A stretch of 64,000 nt of DNA. It comes from an uncultured Pelagibacteraceae bacterium. GTDB taxonomy: Bacteria > Pseudomonadota > Alphaproteobacteria > Pelagibacterales > Pelagibacteraceae. A model generated the notes under the pieces. That model was not told the DNA's origin. It saw nothing but the letters and a program-made list of their open reading frames with translations, and made no database searches. The stretch spans positions 1 to 64,000 of the forward strand of contig CACMTV010000001.1 in NCBI GenBank assembly GCA_902616675.1, read 5' to 3'. Positions 1-13,262 of the stretch are shown piece by piece; positions within the stretch are counted from its first letter, which is position 1; each line of letters starts with the position of its first letter. The position numbers and the translations under genes are program-made.

Positions 1-840
1 TGAATTTTTTTTTGTCAAAAAATTGTAATTAATTTTTTTATTTAAATTATTTACGATAAATTTTTTTTCATTTCTTATCTCCCCTAAAAAACTAACTAAA
101 CTAATTTTTTTTACAAATGATGCACATAAATTAGCTACATAGCCTATACCTCCGATAAACTTAATATCATTTTTTTTCTTTACTACCATCATTGGTTCTT
201 TACCCGATTTTCCTATTGCTTCGGTAGTAATGTATTTATCAATTATTGTTTCACCTAAAAGTAAAACTTTTTTATTCTTTATTTGTTTTATATTTTCAAA
301 AATTTTACTTATTTTAAAATCTTTTCTTATTACGTTTATAAATTGTTTACAATCCTCACTAAAATTTTGTAAACCATAATCATTAATTGTTTTGCTTGAG
401 CTAAAACTTTCTTCTTTAATAACAGAAAATTTTCCTCCCACAGATTTTAAGGCTTTTATTTCTAAATCAAGATTTCTATCTTTTTTTTTAGTAACGTTTT
501 GATAATCTAATCCTTTGCAATAAATATTTGGCCTTAAGTTCTTAATTATTCTTTCAGAAGTAGGTGCGTTACTAATACAAACAAAGTTTATACAATTTAT
601 TTCTTTTAAAAAGCCTATCCTATCCTTAATTTTAAAGGCTGGTCTGCCTGGACCTTTGTTGACAAATTTATCCTCGGTTACCGATACAACTAAAATATCA
701 CCAAGTTTTTTTGCGGCCTTAAAATAATTAATATGTCCGATATGCAAAAGATCAAAAACACCATGGCATAAAATTATCTTTTTTTTTTTATATTTATTTT
801 TAAGTAATTTTATTTGATTATAATCTAAAATTTTATTCAC
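1..840 (-). CDS. HldE-like bifunctional nucleotidyltransferase / PfkB sugar kinase, partial at window edge
   Basis: My own reading of the minus strand gives about 280 open codons from a GTG at 838-840 to the window edge; the C-terminus is missing. The N-terminal third is a cytidylyltransferase-fold domain (CHGVFDLLHIGHINYF with the HIGH motif near residues 30-35; NKGPGRP; later YCKGLDY). After a FSSSKTIN linker a PfkB-type kinase begins (LLLGETIIDKY, then IGGIGYVANLCA). E. coli HldE has kinase first and adenylyltransferase second, so the order is reversed. Neighbouring gmhB and gmhA suggest activation of a heptose phosphate for LPS or another surface glycan. Substrate and nucleotide are inferred. 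An in-frame TAA six codons upstream limits the start; no ATG lies between it and the GTG. Confidence 0.85.
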   Translation of the reverse strand, partial: MNKILDYNQIKLLKNKYKKKKIILCHGVFDLLHIGHINYFKAAKKLGDILVVSVTEDKFVNKGPGRPAFKIKDRIGFLKEINCINFVCISNAPTSERIIKNLRPNIYCKGLDYQNVTKKKDRNLDLEIKALKSVGGKFSVIKEESFSSSKTINDYGLQNFSEDCKQFINVIRKDFKISKIFENIKQIKNKKVLLLGETIIDKYITTEAIGKSGKEPMMVVKKKNDIKFIGGIGYVANLCASFVKKISLVSFLGEIRNEKKFIVNNLNKKINYNFLTKKNS

Positions 841-913
841 TTTTATTTTAAGTGTTTATTTATTTTTTTTTATATCTAATATTGCAAATAATAACAACTT
901 TATAAAATAATTT

Positions 914-1420
914 ATGAAAAGAAAACCTGCAGCATTTTTAGATAGAGATGGTGTAATTAACTACGACTATGGCTATATACATAAGTATAAAGATTTCAAG
1001 CTCAGGCCAGGTGTAATTAGAGGTTTGCGATATCTTAAAAAAAATAAATTTAAAATATTTATTGTTACTAATCAATCGGGAATAGCTAGAGGATTCTTTA
1101 CCGAAAAAGATCTTAAATTATTACATAAAAAATTTAGAAAGGATCTTTTAATTAAAAAAATTAAGATCGATGAAATAAAATATAGTCCCTATCATCCAAA
1201 AGGTATAATAAAAAAATTTGCAAAGAATCATAAAACTAGGAAACCTGAAAATTTAATGATTAAACAGTTGCTTAAAAAATGGCCAATAGATATTAAAAAA
1301 AGTTTTATGATAGGCGATAGATTGTCTGATAAACAATGTGCCAAAAAAAGTAAGTTATTTTTTGAATTTACAAAAGGAAATTTTTACTTTCAGGTAAAAA
1401 AAATTTTAACAAAAATTTAA
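914..1420 (+). CDS. gmhB: D-glycero-D-manno-heptose-1,7-bisphosphate phosphatase (HAD family)
   Basis: HAD-superfamily phosphatase of 168 residues. It has the nucleophile motif FLDRDGVIN (Asp10 and Asp12), motif II TNQSG (52-56), and a late acidic motif IGDRLSD, as in GmhB/HisB-N enzymes. GmhB removes the C7 phosphate of heptose bisphosphate on the way to ADP-heptose. It is divergent from the HldE-like gene and convergent with gmhA (3 bases apart), so the three form a heptose group. The zinc loop of E. coli GmhB (Cys-x-His ... Cys-x-Cys) reads SPYHPKG ... NHKTRKP here, with no cysteine, so this is a zinc-less variant. A histidinol-phosphatase-like role is less likely given the context. Confidence 0.88.
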   Translation: MKRKPAAFLDRDGVINYDYGYIHKYKDFKLRPGVIRGLRYLKKNKFKIFIVTNQSGIARGFFTEKDLKLLHKKFRKDLLIKKIKIDEIKYSPYHPKGIIKKFAKNHKTRKPENLMIKQLLKKWPIDIKKSFMIGDRLSDKQCAKKSKLFFEFTKGNFYFQVKKILTKI

Positions 1421-1423
1421 AAT

Positions 1424-1999
1424 TTATCTCACTTTATTTAATTTTATTAAATCACAAATACTTAAAAGCCATGTTTGATGAGTGTTTTCAATATGGTTAT
1501 AAATATTACTGTCTACCCACAAATTTAAGTCACCAAGTTTTGATAGGGGATTGTTTTTTTTATTGCCAGTGAAAGTAATTATCTTCAAAACTCTTTTTTT
1601 CTTTGCTGCTTTACAAGCATTAATCATATTTTTAGATCTACCACTTGAAGAAATTAAAATCAAAATATCATTTTTATCTGCATAATGCTCAATTGTTTTA
1701 CTTATCCAATTCTCAAAGCCATAATCATTTGCAAAACAGGTTATTAAATCTGCTTCATTAAAATTCATTGCTGATACCTTTGCATTCTTTGTCAAGTCAA
1801 CACTAAAATGGCTTGCGATAGCTGCGCTACCCCCATTTCCAAATACAAGAATTTTTGATTTATTTTTTTTTGACATCATGATCAATTTTTTTATCTTTAA
1901 AATCTTATCAAATATTTCTTTGTTTGGAATTATCTTCGAGCTCAAAACCTTTAAATAATTTTCTAATCTTTTAATTTCTGACATATAAATTTTATACAT
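1424..1999 (-). CDS. gmhA: Phosphoheptose isomerase, SIS domain
   Basis: 191-residue SIS-domain sugar isomerase of the GmhA type, which converts sedoheptulose 7-phosphate to heptose 7-phosphate, the first committed step of the heptose pathway. Visible signatures are GNGGSAAIASHFSVDL (phosphosugar-binding), ISSSGRSKN, and a C-terminal NHIENTHQTW helix with the Glu and His expected in the active site. The length matches the family. A second ATG six codons in (MSEIKRL) is an equally good start. The downstream end faces gmhB. The assignment is strengthened by the adjacent GmhB and HldE-like enzymes; the exact sugar is inferred. Confidence 0.87.
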   Translation of the reverse strand: MYKIYMSEIKRLENYLKVLSSKIIPNKEIFDKILKIKKLIMMSKKNKSKILVFGNGGSAAIASHFSVDLTKNAKVSAMNFNEADLITCFANDYGFENWISKTIEHYADKNDILILISSSGRSKNMINACKAAKKKRVLKIITFTGNKKNNPLSKLGDLNLWVDSNIYNHIENTHQTWLLSICDLIKLNKVR

Positions 2000-2064
2000 A
2001 ACATTTTGTTATATTGTAAGACATTAATTTTATTTCTAATTTAAATTTATTAGAACCTAAGCCC

Positions 2065-2379
2065 TTAGTGTTTAGTAAACGCATCTGGATAGTTGGTAAA
2101 ATATTCATTTGAAATTGGAATCATTACTGCACTTTCTATAACAGCTCCAGCTTCCCTTCTTTTCTCAGTAAGTTGATTATCATCCCTAAAAGCTTGGAGT
2201 GCTTCCATGTTTGGAAATTGCATTACTGTGTGTAGTTTTGATGGATCATCTTTTTGTGTGCCTGCAAAAATAAACTTGATTCCATGTTCTTTTAATTTTT
2301 CGTCCTGAGCATAAACCATCTCTTTCCAGGTTTTAAATCCTTTAGTGATTGTAATTTCACCTTTGACAAGTATTCCCAT
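2065..2379 (-). CDS. Small conserved protein, probable ferredoxin-like alpha/beta barrel fold
   Basis: 104 residues with no signal peptide or membrane segment. Alternating strands and helices (GILVKGEITITKGF, KTWKEMVYAQDEKL, IKFIFAGTQKDD, HTVMQFPNMEALQAFRDD) look like a dimeric alpha/beta-barrel (monooxygenase-like or DUF3764-like) protein. That resemblance is from memory and no catalytic residue can be named. An unusually strong ribosome site for this genome, AAGGAGGT at 2384-2391, lies 4 bases before the ATG, which fixes the start and suggests high translation. It stands alone between gmhA and the repeat protein, on the same strand as both. Function unknown. Confidence 0.8.
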   Translation of the reverse strand: MGILVKGEITITKGFKTWKEMVYAQDEKLKEHGIKFIFAGTQKDDPSKLHTVMQFPNMEALQAFRDDNQLTEKRREAGAVIESAVMIPISNEYFTNYPDAFTKH

Positions 2380-2383
2380 ATTT

Positions 2384-2391
2384 ACCTCCTT
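2384..2391 (-). promoter_or_regulatory. Strong Shine-Dalgarno site AAGGAGGT
   Basis: A near-perfect anti-16S complement 4 bases upstream of the ATG at 2377-2379. Most genes here have weak or no recognisable site, so this one stands out and settles the start. ftsZ is the other clear example. Confidence 0.7.
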
Positions 2392-2412
2392 ATTTATATT
2401 TTAAAAAATTTT

Positions 2413-3063
2413 TTATTTTTTTTCATCTTCGGTTGGCTGTTCTTCTTGAGGCTCAGGTTTAACTTCCTCTTGAGTTGGCTGTTCTTCTTGAGGCTCAGGT
2501 TTAACTTCTTCTTGAGTTGGCTGTTCTTCTTGAGGTTCAGCTACGGCTTCTTTTCTAAAATCTCTTCTAGGGCTATCAGGTGTTCTAGTTACGCTTCTTG
2601 ATGACAAATTATCTCGTTGTCTAAAATAAAAATAAGCACCTATCGAAATAACTAGTATTGAACCAAATATATATAGAGCTAACATCAAATAATTTGTTCC
2701 TGAATCTTTTGAGCTGTCTATTTCTTCACTTGCTTCCTGTGCCTTTGCTTCGGCTTGAGCCTTCGCTTCTGCTGCAGCTTGTGCCTCTGCTGCTGCTTTA
2801 GCTTCTGCTTCTTCTTGAGCTTTTGCTTTAGCTGCTGCTTTAGCTTCTGCTTCTTCTTGAGCTTTTGCTTTAGCTGCTGCTTTAGCTTTAGCTTCAGCCT
2901 GAGCTTGTGCTTCAGCTTCAACCTCTTCTTCAGTTGGTTTCTTTTCAGAAGAATCTTTGACTATAATCTCTGTTTTTTTATTTCCCTCACTAACCTTAGG
3001 TTCAGTATTGAAAACTCCAGTTGCTAAAATAACTGAGACAATAGCAACAAGTATTAAGTTCAT
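2413..3063 (-). CDS. Single-pass membrane protein with Ala/Lys/Glu repeats (TolA-like) and a Glu/Pro/Gln repeat tail
   Basis: 216 residues. An N-terminal hydrophobic segment (LILVAIVSVILATGVF, about 3-18) looks like a signal peptide or anchor. A Lys/Glu-rich stretch and a long Ala/Lys/Glu/Gln helix (about 50-115, TolA-like low complexity) follow. A clear membrane segment comes next (YLMLALYIFGSILVISIGAYFYF, about 125-147), then a charged tail built from EPQEEQPTQEEVKP units. Both repetitive parts are encoded by 42-bp tandem repeats, i.e. 14 residues, equal to two heptads. This could be an envelope-spanning or envelope-tethering protein. No TolA domain III is visible and no tol/pal gene is adjacent, so I do not call it tolA. 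Confidence 0.75.
   Translation of the reverse strand: MNLILVAIVSVILATGVFNTEPKVSEGNKKTEIIVKDSSEKKPTEEEVEAEAQAQAEAKAKAAAKAKAQEEAEAKAAAKAKAQEEAEAKAAAEAQAAAEAKAQAEAKAQEASEEIDSSKDSGTNYLMLALYIFGSILVISIGAYFYFRQRDNLSSRSVTRTPDSPRRDFRKEAVAEPQEEQPTQEEVKPEPQEEQPTQEEVKPEPQEEQPTEDEKK
2435..2540 (-). repeat. 42-bp tandem repeat, about 2.5 copies (EPQEEQPTQEEVKP)
   Basis: On the plus strand the unit starting GGCTGTTCTTCTTGAGG occupies 2435-2476 and 2477-2518, and a third copy begins at 2519 and fades after about 20 bases. Copies differ by single bases. Each encodes 14 residues in the C-terminal tail of the membrane protein. Confidence 0.85.
2791..2888 (-). repeat. 42-bp tandem repeat in the Ala-rich helix, about 2.3 copies
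   Basis: On the plus strand the unit starting TGCTGCTTTAGCTTCTGC occupies 2791-2832 and 2833-2874, identical as far as I can see, and a third copy starts at 2875 (TGCTGCTTTAGCTT) before diverging. It encodes Ala/Lys/Glu/Gln helix, 14 residues per unit. The identical copies imply recent duplication or active slippage. Confidence 0.82.
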
Positions 3064-3130
3064 AATTTACTATCCTATCACAAAGTCACTCCTAATTTTC
3101 TTCTAATTTCTATATTTTGCAATCATTACT

Positions 3131-3217
3131 TTGTTGGTATATAAGGATTTTAGAGACTGGGTTAAGGGTACATGGCAACAATGGGTTGAAAGGCATCTGA
3201 AAACAAAACGTCATTGA
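3131..3217 (+). CDS. Possible 28-residue micro-ORF, Trp-rich
   Basis: A frame opening at TTG 3131 reads LLVYKDFRDWVKG then TWQQWVERHLKTKRH and stops at TGA 3215-3217, two bases before the lipoprotein ATG. The stretch is G-richer than its surroundings and has three tryptophans, rare in chance frames of such AT-rich DNA. There is no ATG in frame; upstream the frame stays open only about eight more codons to a TAA. It may be a small protein, a leader peptide or a gene remnant. I recognise no family. Confidence 0.3.
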   Translation: MLVYKDFRDWVKGTWQQWVERHLKTKRH

Positions 3218-3219
3218 TA

Positions 3220-3534
3220 ATGAAAAAAAAATTTTTATTTTTAATTTTATTTATTTATTGCGTTTCTTGCGCTAACCCGACAATTGTCAATGTTATTGGA
3301 CCAAATGATAATAATTTAAGTTGTGAGGAGTTAAGCAATGAAATTACATTGGCAAATAAATATGCCGATGAAGCCAAAGAGGCAAAAAAAATGGATAAAC
3401 CTCACAATATTGGGGCAATATTATTTTTTTTACCAGGATATGGAGTATCAATGAAAAATATAGATCAAGCAGTTACTGCAGCAGCAAAAAGAGCTGAACA
3501 TTTGAATAATATTAAAGAGAAAAAAAACTGTTGA
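3220..3534 (+). CDS. Small lipoprotein of unknown function
   Basis: I choose the ATG at 3220 (MKKKFLFLILF...) over the in-frame TTG at 3214; the product is 104 residues. It starts with a lysine-rich n-region and hydrophobic core, then a lipobox-like CVSC followed by Ala-Asn, so it is likely a lipid-anchored envelope protein. The mature part has a Cys pair (Cys near the N-terminus of the helix SCEELSNEITLANKYADEA, and the C-terminal cysteine) and an amphipathic helix at each side of a hydrophobic GAILFFLPGYGVSMKN stretch that could dip into the membrane. No family is recognised with confidence. Confidence 0.7.
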   Translation: MKKKFLFLILFIYCVSCANPTIVNVIGPNDNNLSCEELSNEITLANKYADEAKEAKKMDKPHNIGAILFFLPGYGVSMKNIDQAVTAAAKRAEHLNNIKEKKNC

Positions 3535-3579
3535 AATTAGTCGCATTGATTTAGAGAAATAATTATTTAAAATTTAATA

Positions 3580-3699
3580 ATGGAAATAGTTATTATAATT
3601 GTTGTTTTATTCTTAATTTATTATCTTTTAAGACCAACCTCAAAAGAAGAGTTAAAGAGATTTAAAGATAAAGATAATTGGTCAAATATGGGTTTTTAA
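3580..3699 (+). CDS. 39-residue single-pass membrane micro-protein
   Basis: ATG at 3580 to TAA at 3697-3699. The product starts MEIVIIIVVLFLIYYLLRP, a complete membrane segment, followed by a charged cytoplasmic tail (TSKEELKRFKDKDNWSNMGF). The positive-inside pattern and the clean hydrophobic/charged split argue for a real protein. It lies 45 bases after the lipoprotein on the same strand and overlaps the end of the convergent 26-residue ORF by 4 bases. Function unknown. Confidence 0.6.
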   Translation: MEIVIIIVVLFLIYYLLRPTSKEELKRFKDKDNWSNMGF

Positions 3700-3776
3700 A
3701 AAATATATTTGTCCCCTAAATAAAATAACAATCCCAAAGCTATTCCAGTCAAAATCCAAAAAATTTTATCTTTCAT
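3696..3776 (-). CDS. 26-residue membrane micro-protein, coupled to the MazG-like gene
   Basis: ATG at 3774-3776 overlaps the end of the MazG-like gene by 11 bases, typical of translational coupling. The frame reads MKDKIFWILTGIALGLLFYLG then DKYIF and TAA. It is one membrane helix with Lys/Asp on the N side. Convergent with the 39-residue ORF (4-base overlap). Its small size keeps confidence moderate; conservation of the frame between related genomes would decide it. Confidence 0.5.
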   Translation of the reverse strand: MKDKIFWILTGIALGLLFYLGDKYIF

Positions 3777-4143
3777 TTATCAGTTTTTCTAAATTAGGTT
3801 TAAAATATTTTGGCCCCTTCATCACTTTGCCAAACTCATTGTAAATAGGCTTTCCGTCCGCTCCAAGTTTGCTCATGTTGGAATTCTGCACTTCTTGGAA
3901 ACATTTATCTAAATCTATACCAAACGCATGTCCTGCGCCATAGGTTACGTAAAGAATATCTGTTAAAGCATCTGCAACTTCTTTAATATTTTTTTCCTTA
4001 ATTGCAACCTTAAACTCCTCAAGCTCTTCAGCAATCAAGTCATATCTGAGCTTAACGATTTTTTCTTCTGGAAATTTCGCCTTATTATTAACTTCTTGAC
4101 CAAAAGTTTTCATAAATTTTCCCACTTTTTCAAAATTGCTCAT
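3766..4143 (-). CDS. MazG-like nucleotide pyrophosphohydrolase
   Basis: 125-residue all-alpha NTP pyrophosphohydrolase of the MazG/HisE-like superfamily. The metal-binding helices are visible: IAEELEEFKVAIKE (ExxE) and KEVADALTDILYV (ExxD). Downstream, the conserved GIDLDKCFQEVQNSNMSKLG and GKVMKGPKYFKPNL match the single-domain subfamily often annotated phosphoribosyl-ATP pyrophosphohydrolase-like. It probably hydrolyses non-canonical or excess dNTPs to monophosphates. It is not HisE itself: the sequence differs and no his genes are nearby. It is preceded by an AAGGCGG-type ribosome site. fumC is divergent, 59 bases away. Confidence 0.82.
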   Translation of the reverse strand: MSNFEKVGKFMKTFGQEVNNKAKFPEEKIVKLRYDLIAEELEEFKVAIKEKNIKEVADALTDILYVTYGAGHAFGIDLDKCFQEVQNSNMSKLGADGKPIYNEFGKVMKGPKYFKPNLEKLINER

Positions 4144-4202
4144 ATTTCCGCCTTTATATTTTTTTAAATTAAATATAAATATAATATATCATAGAATCAT
4201 TA

Positions 4203-5591
4203 ATGAAGTATAGAAACGAATTTGATAGTGTAGGTAAAATTAGAGTTCCTGATGATAAGTATTGGGGAGCTTCAACTGAGAGATCTAACAAATACTTCAA
4301 CATTGGTGATTTTTTAGTCAGACCTATTGTTATACACTCTATAGCGGTAATTAAAAAGGCTGCTGCTATTGTTAATAAAAAAAATGGCGACTTAAATTCT
4401 AAAATTTCAAAATACATAATTAAAGCTGCGGATGAAGTTATTAAAGGTAAATTAGATGAACATTTTCCTTTAAAGGTTTGGCAAACTGGTTCGGGAACAC
4501 AGACTAATATGAATGTTAATGAAGTTATTTCTAATAGGGCCATAGAAATGCTTGGTGGTAAACTTGGGACGAAAAAACCTGTACATCCAAACGACCATGT
4601 TAATAAATCACAATCTACTAACGATGTTTTTCCATCTGCGATGCATATATCAATTGCTTTAAAAACTACTCAAAAATTATTACCCTCTCTTAAAATCTTA
4701 GAAAATGAAATATTTAAAAAAGTTAAAAAATTCAAAAAAATCGTCAAAGTTGGAAGAACACACCTACAAGACGCTACTCCGATAACGCTGGGGCAAGAAT
4801 TTTCAGGTTATCATTCACAATTAAAACAATGTATTTCTAGAATTGAAAAAGCCCTTGAAGAAATTTATTTTCTTGCCCAAGGTGGAACTGCTGTAGGTAC
4901 AGGATTAAATACAAAAAAAAAATTTGACATTAAAATAGTAAAAGAAATAGCTAAAATAACAAAACTTCCTTTTAAACCAGCTAAAAATAAATTTGCTGCT
5001 TTAGCTGCGCATGATGCAATTGTAAATTTTTCAGGTACTATGAATACTACTGCTGTTTGTTTAATGAAGATTGCAAATGATATTAGATTTCTTGGTTCAG
5101 GACCTCGGGCAGGTTATGGAGAATTAATTTTACCTTCTAATGAACCTGGCTCTTCTATTATGCCAGGTAAAGTTAATCCAACACAGTCTGAGGCTGTGAC
5201 TATGGTTTGTGTAAAAGTTATTGGAAACCATAATGGAATAACAATGGCTGGTTCTCACGGTCACTTTGAATTAAATGTTTTTAAACCTTTAATAATTCAC
5301 AATATTCTTCAATCAATTGAAATAATGGCGGACTCTTCTAAAACTTTCGCTCTTTATTGCGTTAAAGGAATTAAAGCAGATACAAAAAGAATAAAAAATC
5401 TTCTAGACAATTCTTTAATGGTCGTCACTGCATTGGCGCCAAAAATTGGTTATGACAATGCAGCTAAAATTGCTAAAGCTGCTCATAAAAATGGAACTAC
5501 ATTAAAAGAGGAAGTTTTAAAGACAAATTTAATTACAGAGGAAGAGTATAAAAAGATTATGGATCCTCTTAAAATGACTAGACCAAAATAA
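4203..5591 (+). CDS. fumC: Fumarate hydratase, class II
   Basis: 462 residues, the usual length of iron-independent fumarase, which converts fumarate and L-malate in the TCA cycle. It has the signature [15 protein letters not shown] (about 318-332), the substrate-site segment [15 protein letters not shown] (about 97-111), and [18 protein letters not shown]. Neighbour ORFs in other frames are shadows. It is transcribed toward uvrD with a 23-base gap. An AT-rich TATAAT-like -10 lies in the 59-base gap to the divergent MazG-like gene. Aspartase and adenylosuccinate lyase belong to the same superfamily, but the full-length match is to fumarase. Confidence 0.96.
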   Translation: MKYRNEFDSVGKIRVPDDKYWGASTERSNKYFNIGDFLVRPIVIHSIAVIKKAAAIVNKKNGDLNSKISKYIIKAADEVIKGKLDEHFPLKVWQTGSGTQTNMNVNEVISNRAIEMLGGKLGTKKPVHPNDHVNKSQSTNDVFPSAMHISIALKTTQKLLPSLKILENEIFKKVKKFKKIVKVGRTHLQDATPITLGQEFSGYHSQLKQCISRIEKALEEIYFLAQGGTAVGTGLNTKKKFDIKIVKEIAKITKLPFKPAKNKFAALAAHDAIVNFSGTMNTTAVCLMKIANDIRFLGSGPRAGYGELILPSNEPGSSIMPGKVNPTQSEAVTMVCVKVIGNHNGITMAGSHGHFELNVFKPLIIHNILQSIEIMADSSKTFALYCVKGIKADTKRIKNLLDNSLMVVTALAPKIGYDNAAKIAKAAHKNGTTLKEEVLKTNLITEEEYKKIMDPLKMTRPK

Positions 5592-5614
5592 ATCAATTAA
5601 ATCTTTAAAAAATA

Positions 5615-7647
5615 ATGTCTTCTAAAGAAAAATTATTAGATAATTTAAACGTCGAACAAAAAAAAGCTGTATTAGATACAGAAGGACCAAACTTAATTGT
5701 TGCTGGTGCTGGATCTGGAAAAACTCGAGTATTAACTACTAAGCTCGCCTATATAATTAGTCAAAAAAGAGCCTGGCCTAATCAAATCTTATGTGTAACT
5801 TTTACAAACAAAGCTGCCAAAGAAATGCAAAATAGAGTTCTCAGTTATATTAAAGGGCAAAATAGTGCAGTTCCTTGGTTAGGAACTTTTCATTCTATTA
5901 GTGTAAAATTTTTAAGAAGACATGCAGAAGCAATAGGTTTCAAAAGTAATTTTACAATTTTAGACACTGATGATCAAAAAAAATTAATTAGAAAAATTTG
6001 TGAAGCTGAAAACATTGATGCAAAAAAGATATCACCACAATTTATTATTTCTTTTATAGATAATTGGAAAAATAAAGGTTTGATGTACGAGGATGTTAAA
6101 GTGAAAAAGAGTAATTCACTTGAAACACAAATTCTGAAAGTTTATTCCATTTACCAAAAAAAAACTCAAGATTTAAACGCCATGGACTTCGGTGACTTAA
6201 TTTTATTAACTGTAAAATTATTTGAAAATAATAAAGATATTGCAGAAATATATCGTAAAAATTTTAAATATATTTTAGTGGATGAATATCAAGATACCAA
6301 TTTTATTCAAAATAAGTGGTTAAATTTGTTAGTAAACTCAAATCAAAATATATGTTGTGTTGGAGATGATGACCAATCTATTTATAGCTGGAGAGGTGCA
6401 GAAATTAAAAATTTTTTAACTTTTGACAAAATTTACCCAAATTGTAAAGTTTATAAATTAGAGCAAAATTATCGGTCAACAAAAAATATTTTAGAAACTG
6501 CGTCTGGTCTTATTTCTAATAATAATAGTAGAGTAGGCAAAAAGCTTTGGTCATCTGGAACCGATGGTGAACTTGTAAAATTAAATTGTTATAGTAACGG
6601 AAAAGATGAAGCTGAAGGTGTAAGTGATATTATTGAAAATAAAATCAAAAAAACCTATTCACTCAATAACGTTAGTATACTTGTCAGAGCTATTTATCAA
6701 ACGAGAGAATTCGAAGAGAGATTCTTAAAAATTGGTTTAGGTTATAGAGTTTTGGGTGGAATAAGATTTTATGAAAGAACAGAAGTCAAAGACGCAATAA
6801 GTTATTTAAGAATTGTAAACCAAAAATTTGATGATTTAGCATTAGAGAGAGTTATTGGTGCACCAAAAAAAGGTATAGGGGATGCTACTTTAAAAAAAAT
6901 ATATGATTTTGGAGGCAAAAATAAATTATGTTTAGAAGATGCTATTTTAAAATTAATTCAGTCAGATCAATTTAAGCCAAAAATAAAGAAAACATTTTCT
7001 GTATTAATTAAAATGATAGAAAAATGGAGAAATGAAGCAAAAACAATTAAACATTATGATCTTTTGAAGTTAATTTTAGATGAGTCAGGTTATTCTGCAA
7101 CTCTTAAAAATAAAAAAGATTTAGAAAATGAAAATAGATTAGAAAACCTTAAAGAGTTACTAAGGGCAATGCAAGATTATGAAAATTTACAGAATTTCTT
7201 AGAGCACGTATCTTTGGCCACATCAGCTGATCAGGAATGGGAAGGTGAAAAAGTAAATTTGATGACTATGCATGCAGCTAAAGGTTTAGAGTTTGATGTT
7301 GTCTTTTTACCTGGATGGGAAGAGGGTCTATTTCCTCATCAAAAGTCTCTACAGGAGAAAGGTGATTTTGCTTTAGAGGAAGAAAGAAGGTTGGCTTATG
7401 TTGGTATAACAAGAGCAAAAAAAGAAGCTTTTCTATCTTTTGCTATGAGAAGAGCTTATCAAGGAGACTGGATGGATGCATTGCCATCAAGATTTATTAA
7501 TGAATTACCAGAAAATAATATAGAAAAAAATGAAATTATAGAAAAAGAAAAAGTTGATGATTTTGATTTTAACCAAGATAATTCACTAGAACTAGGCAAT
7601 GAATATCGAAGTCCAGGATGGGATAGGCTTAAAAAAAGATTAATCAA

Positions 7648-7660
<13 letters not shown>
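5615..7660 (+). CDS. uvrD: UvrD/PcrA-type superfamily 1 DNA helicase
   Basis: 681-residue 3'-5' DNA helicase. Motifs in order: Q-motif LNVEQKKAV, Walker A GAGSGKTRV (about 31-39), TFTNKAAKEM (Ia), ILVDEYQDTN (Walker B), VGDDDQSIYSWRGAE (III), LEQNYRST (IV), VNLMTMHAAKGLEFD (V), EERRLAYVGITRAK (VI). It unwinds DNA during nucleotide-excision and mismatch repair; uvrB and uvrC are also in this window, about 45 kb away. The C-terminus ends in a short basic PGWDRLKKR tail, as in PcrA. It overlaps the next gene by 13 bases. Confidence 0.95.
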
Positions 7661-12227
<4,567 letters not shown>

Positions 12228-12271
12228 TTTTAATTCATATCAAAAAAATTATATCAGGTAAATTTTTGTTT

Positions 12272-13198
12272 TTATACGTTGGCGGCTAGAGGTTTTTTTA
12301 TATTCTGTTTTTCTTGAGCTTTTGTATTAATTGACTCAATGCTTTTTAATGACCAGTTAGATTTATCTGAGAAAAATTTTAGAAGCAATTTATTCGTCAA
12401 TGCATGGCCTCCTTGAGAAGTTATTATATGACCAATTATTCTATTTCCTGACAACATTAAATCACCTATGCAATCTAATATTTTGTGATAAACAAATTCG
12501 TGTCTATTGCGTAAACCATCGTCATTTAATATTTCATTATCTTTTACAACTATCGCATTATCTAATGACCCACCTTTAGCCAACCCTTTGCTTTTGATAA
12601 GATCAATATCCTCATAAAGACAAAAAGTTCTAGAGTTATAAATTTCTGTCAGTTTATCTTGACTTAATTTGAACTCTTTTCGTCTGGTTCTTATTAATGG
12701 ATTTCCATAAATAATTTCAAAATCAATTATTAAATCATTATTTGAAGGCTCAATCGAAATAAATTTTTCTCCTTCTCTTATTTCTATTTTTTTTTCAACT
12801 TTAATAAATTGTCTTAAAGTAGATTGCTCTTTTACACCTACAGCTCTAATGGCTTCTACGAACTCACTTGCTGAACCATCCAGAATTGGAATTTCAGATG
12901 AATTTACTTCAATTAAAGCATTATCAATACCCTCTCCATAAAGAGCAGCCATTAAATGCTCGACTGTAGAAACAGTTACTCCGTCTTTATTTGAAATTTT
13001 TGTGCAAAGTATTGGTTCTACAACATTTTTAAAATTTGCGTTAATCAAATTATTTTCACTTAAATCAACTCTACAAAATTTTATTCCAAAATTTTCTTTA
13101 GCAGGATTTATAACTAAATCTGCATTTAAACCATTATGCAATCCTACTCCTGTAAGTTTAATTGGTCTATTAATTGTTTTTTGGTAAGCAGTTATCAT
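12272..13198 (-). CDS. lpxC: UDP-3-O-acyl-N-acetylglucosamine deacetylase
   Basis: 308 residues, the committed step of lipid A synthesis. It starts with TIINRPIKLTGVGLHNG-type sequence (QKTINRPIKLTGVGLHNG). Zinc ligands are preserved: STVEHLMAALYG (His) and VYHKILDCIGDLMLSG (His and Asp); QGGHALTNKLLLKFF holds the catalytic His. This proves a lipid A-bearing outer membrane. It follows ftsA with a 64-base gap, so it may have its own expression, and precedes bamD by 44 bases. Confidence 0.96.
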   Translation of the reverse strand: MITAYQKTINRPIKLTGVGLHNGLNADLVINPAKENFGIKFCRVDLSENNLINANFKNVVEPILCTKISNKDGVTVSTVEHLMAALYGEGIDNALIEVNSSEIPILDGSASEFVEAIRAVGVKEQSTLRQFIKVEKKIEIREGEKFISIEPSNNDLIIDFEIIYGNPLIRTRRKEFKLSQDKLTEIYNSRTFCLYEDIDLIKSKGLAKGGSLDNAIVVKDNEILNDDGLRNRHEFVYHKILDCIGDLMLSGNRIIGHIITSQGGHALTNKLLLKFFSDKSNWSLKSIESINTKAQEKQNIKKPLAANV

Positions 13199-13262
13199 TT
13201 TGCTTATATATAAAATCTGGGAGTTTTTCTTAAAACAAAAAATGTTTCAAAAAATAACAATT

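Noticed and set aside
2435-2888. Possible CRISPR-like array
   Set aside because: Repeats are contiguous, in frame and coding, with no spacers and no cas genes.
2755-3027. Cys/Phe-rich 90-residue plus-strand frame
   Set aside because: It is the reverse complement of the Ala/Lys/Glu repeat of the membrane protein and reflects only the repeat's base composition.
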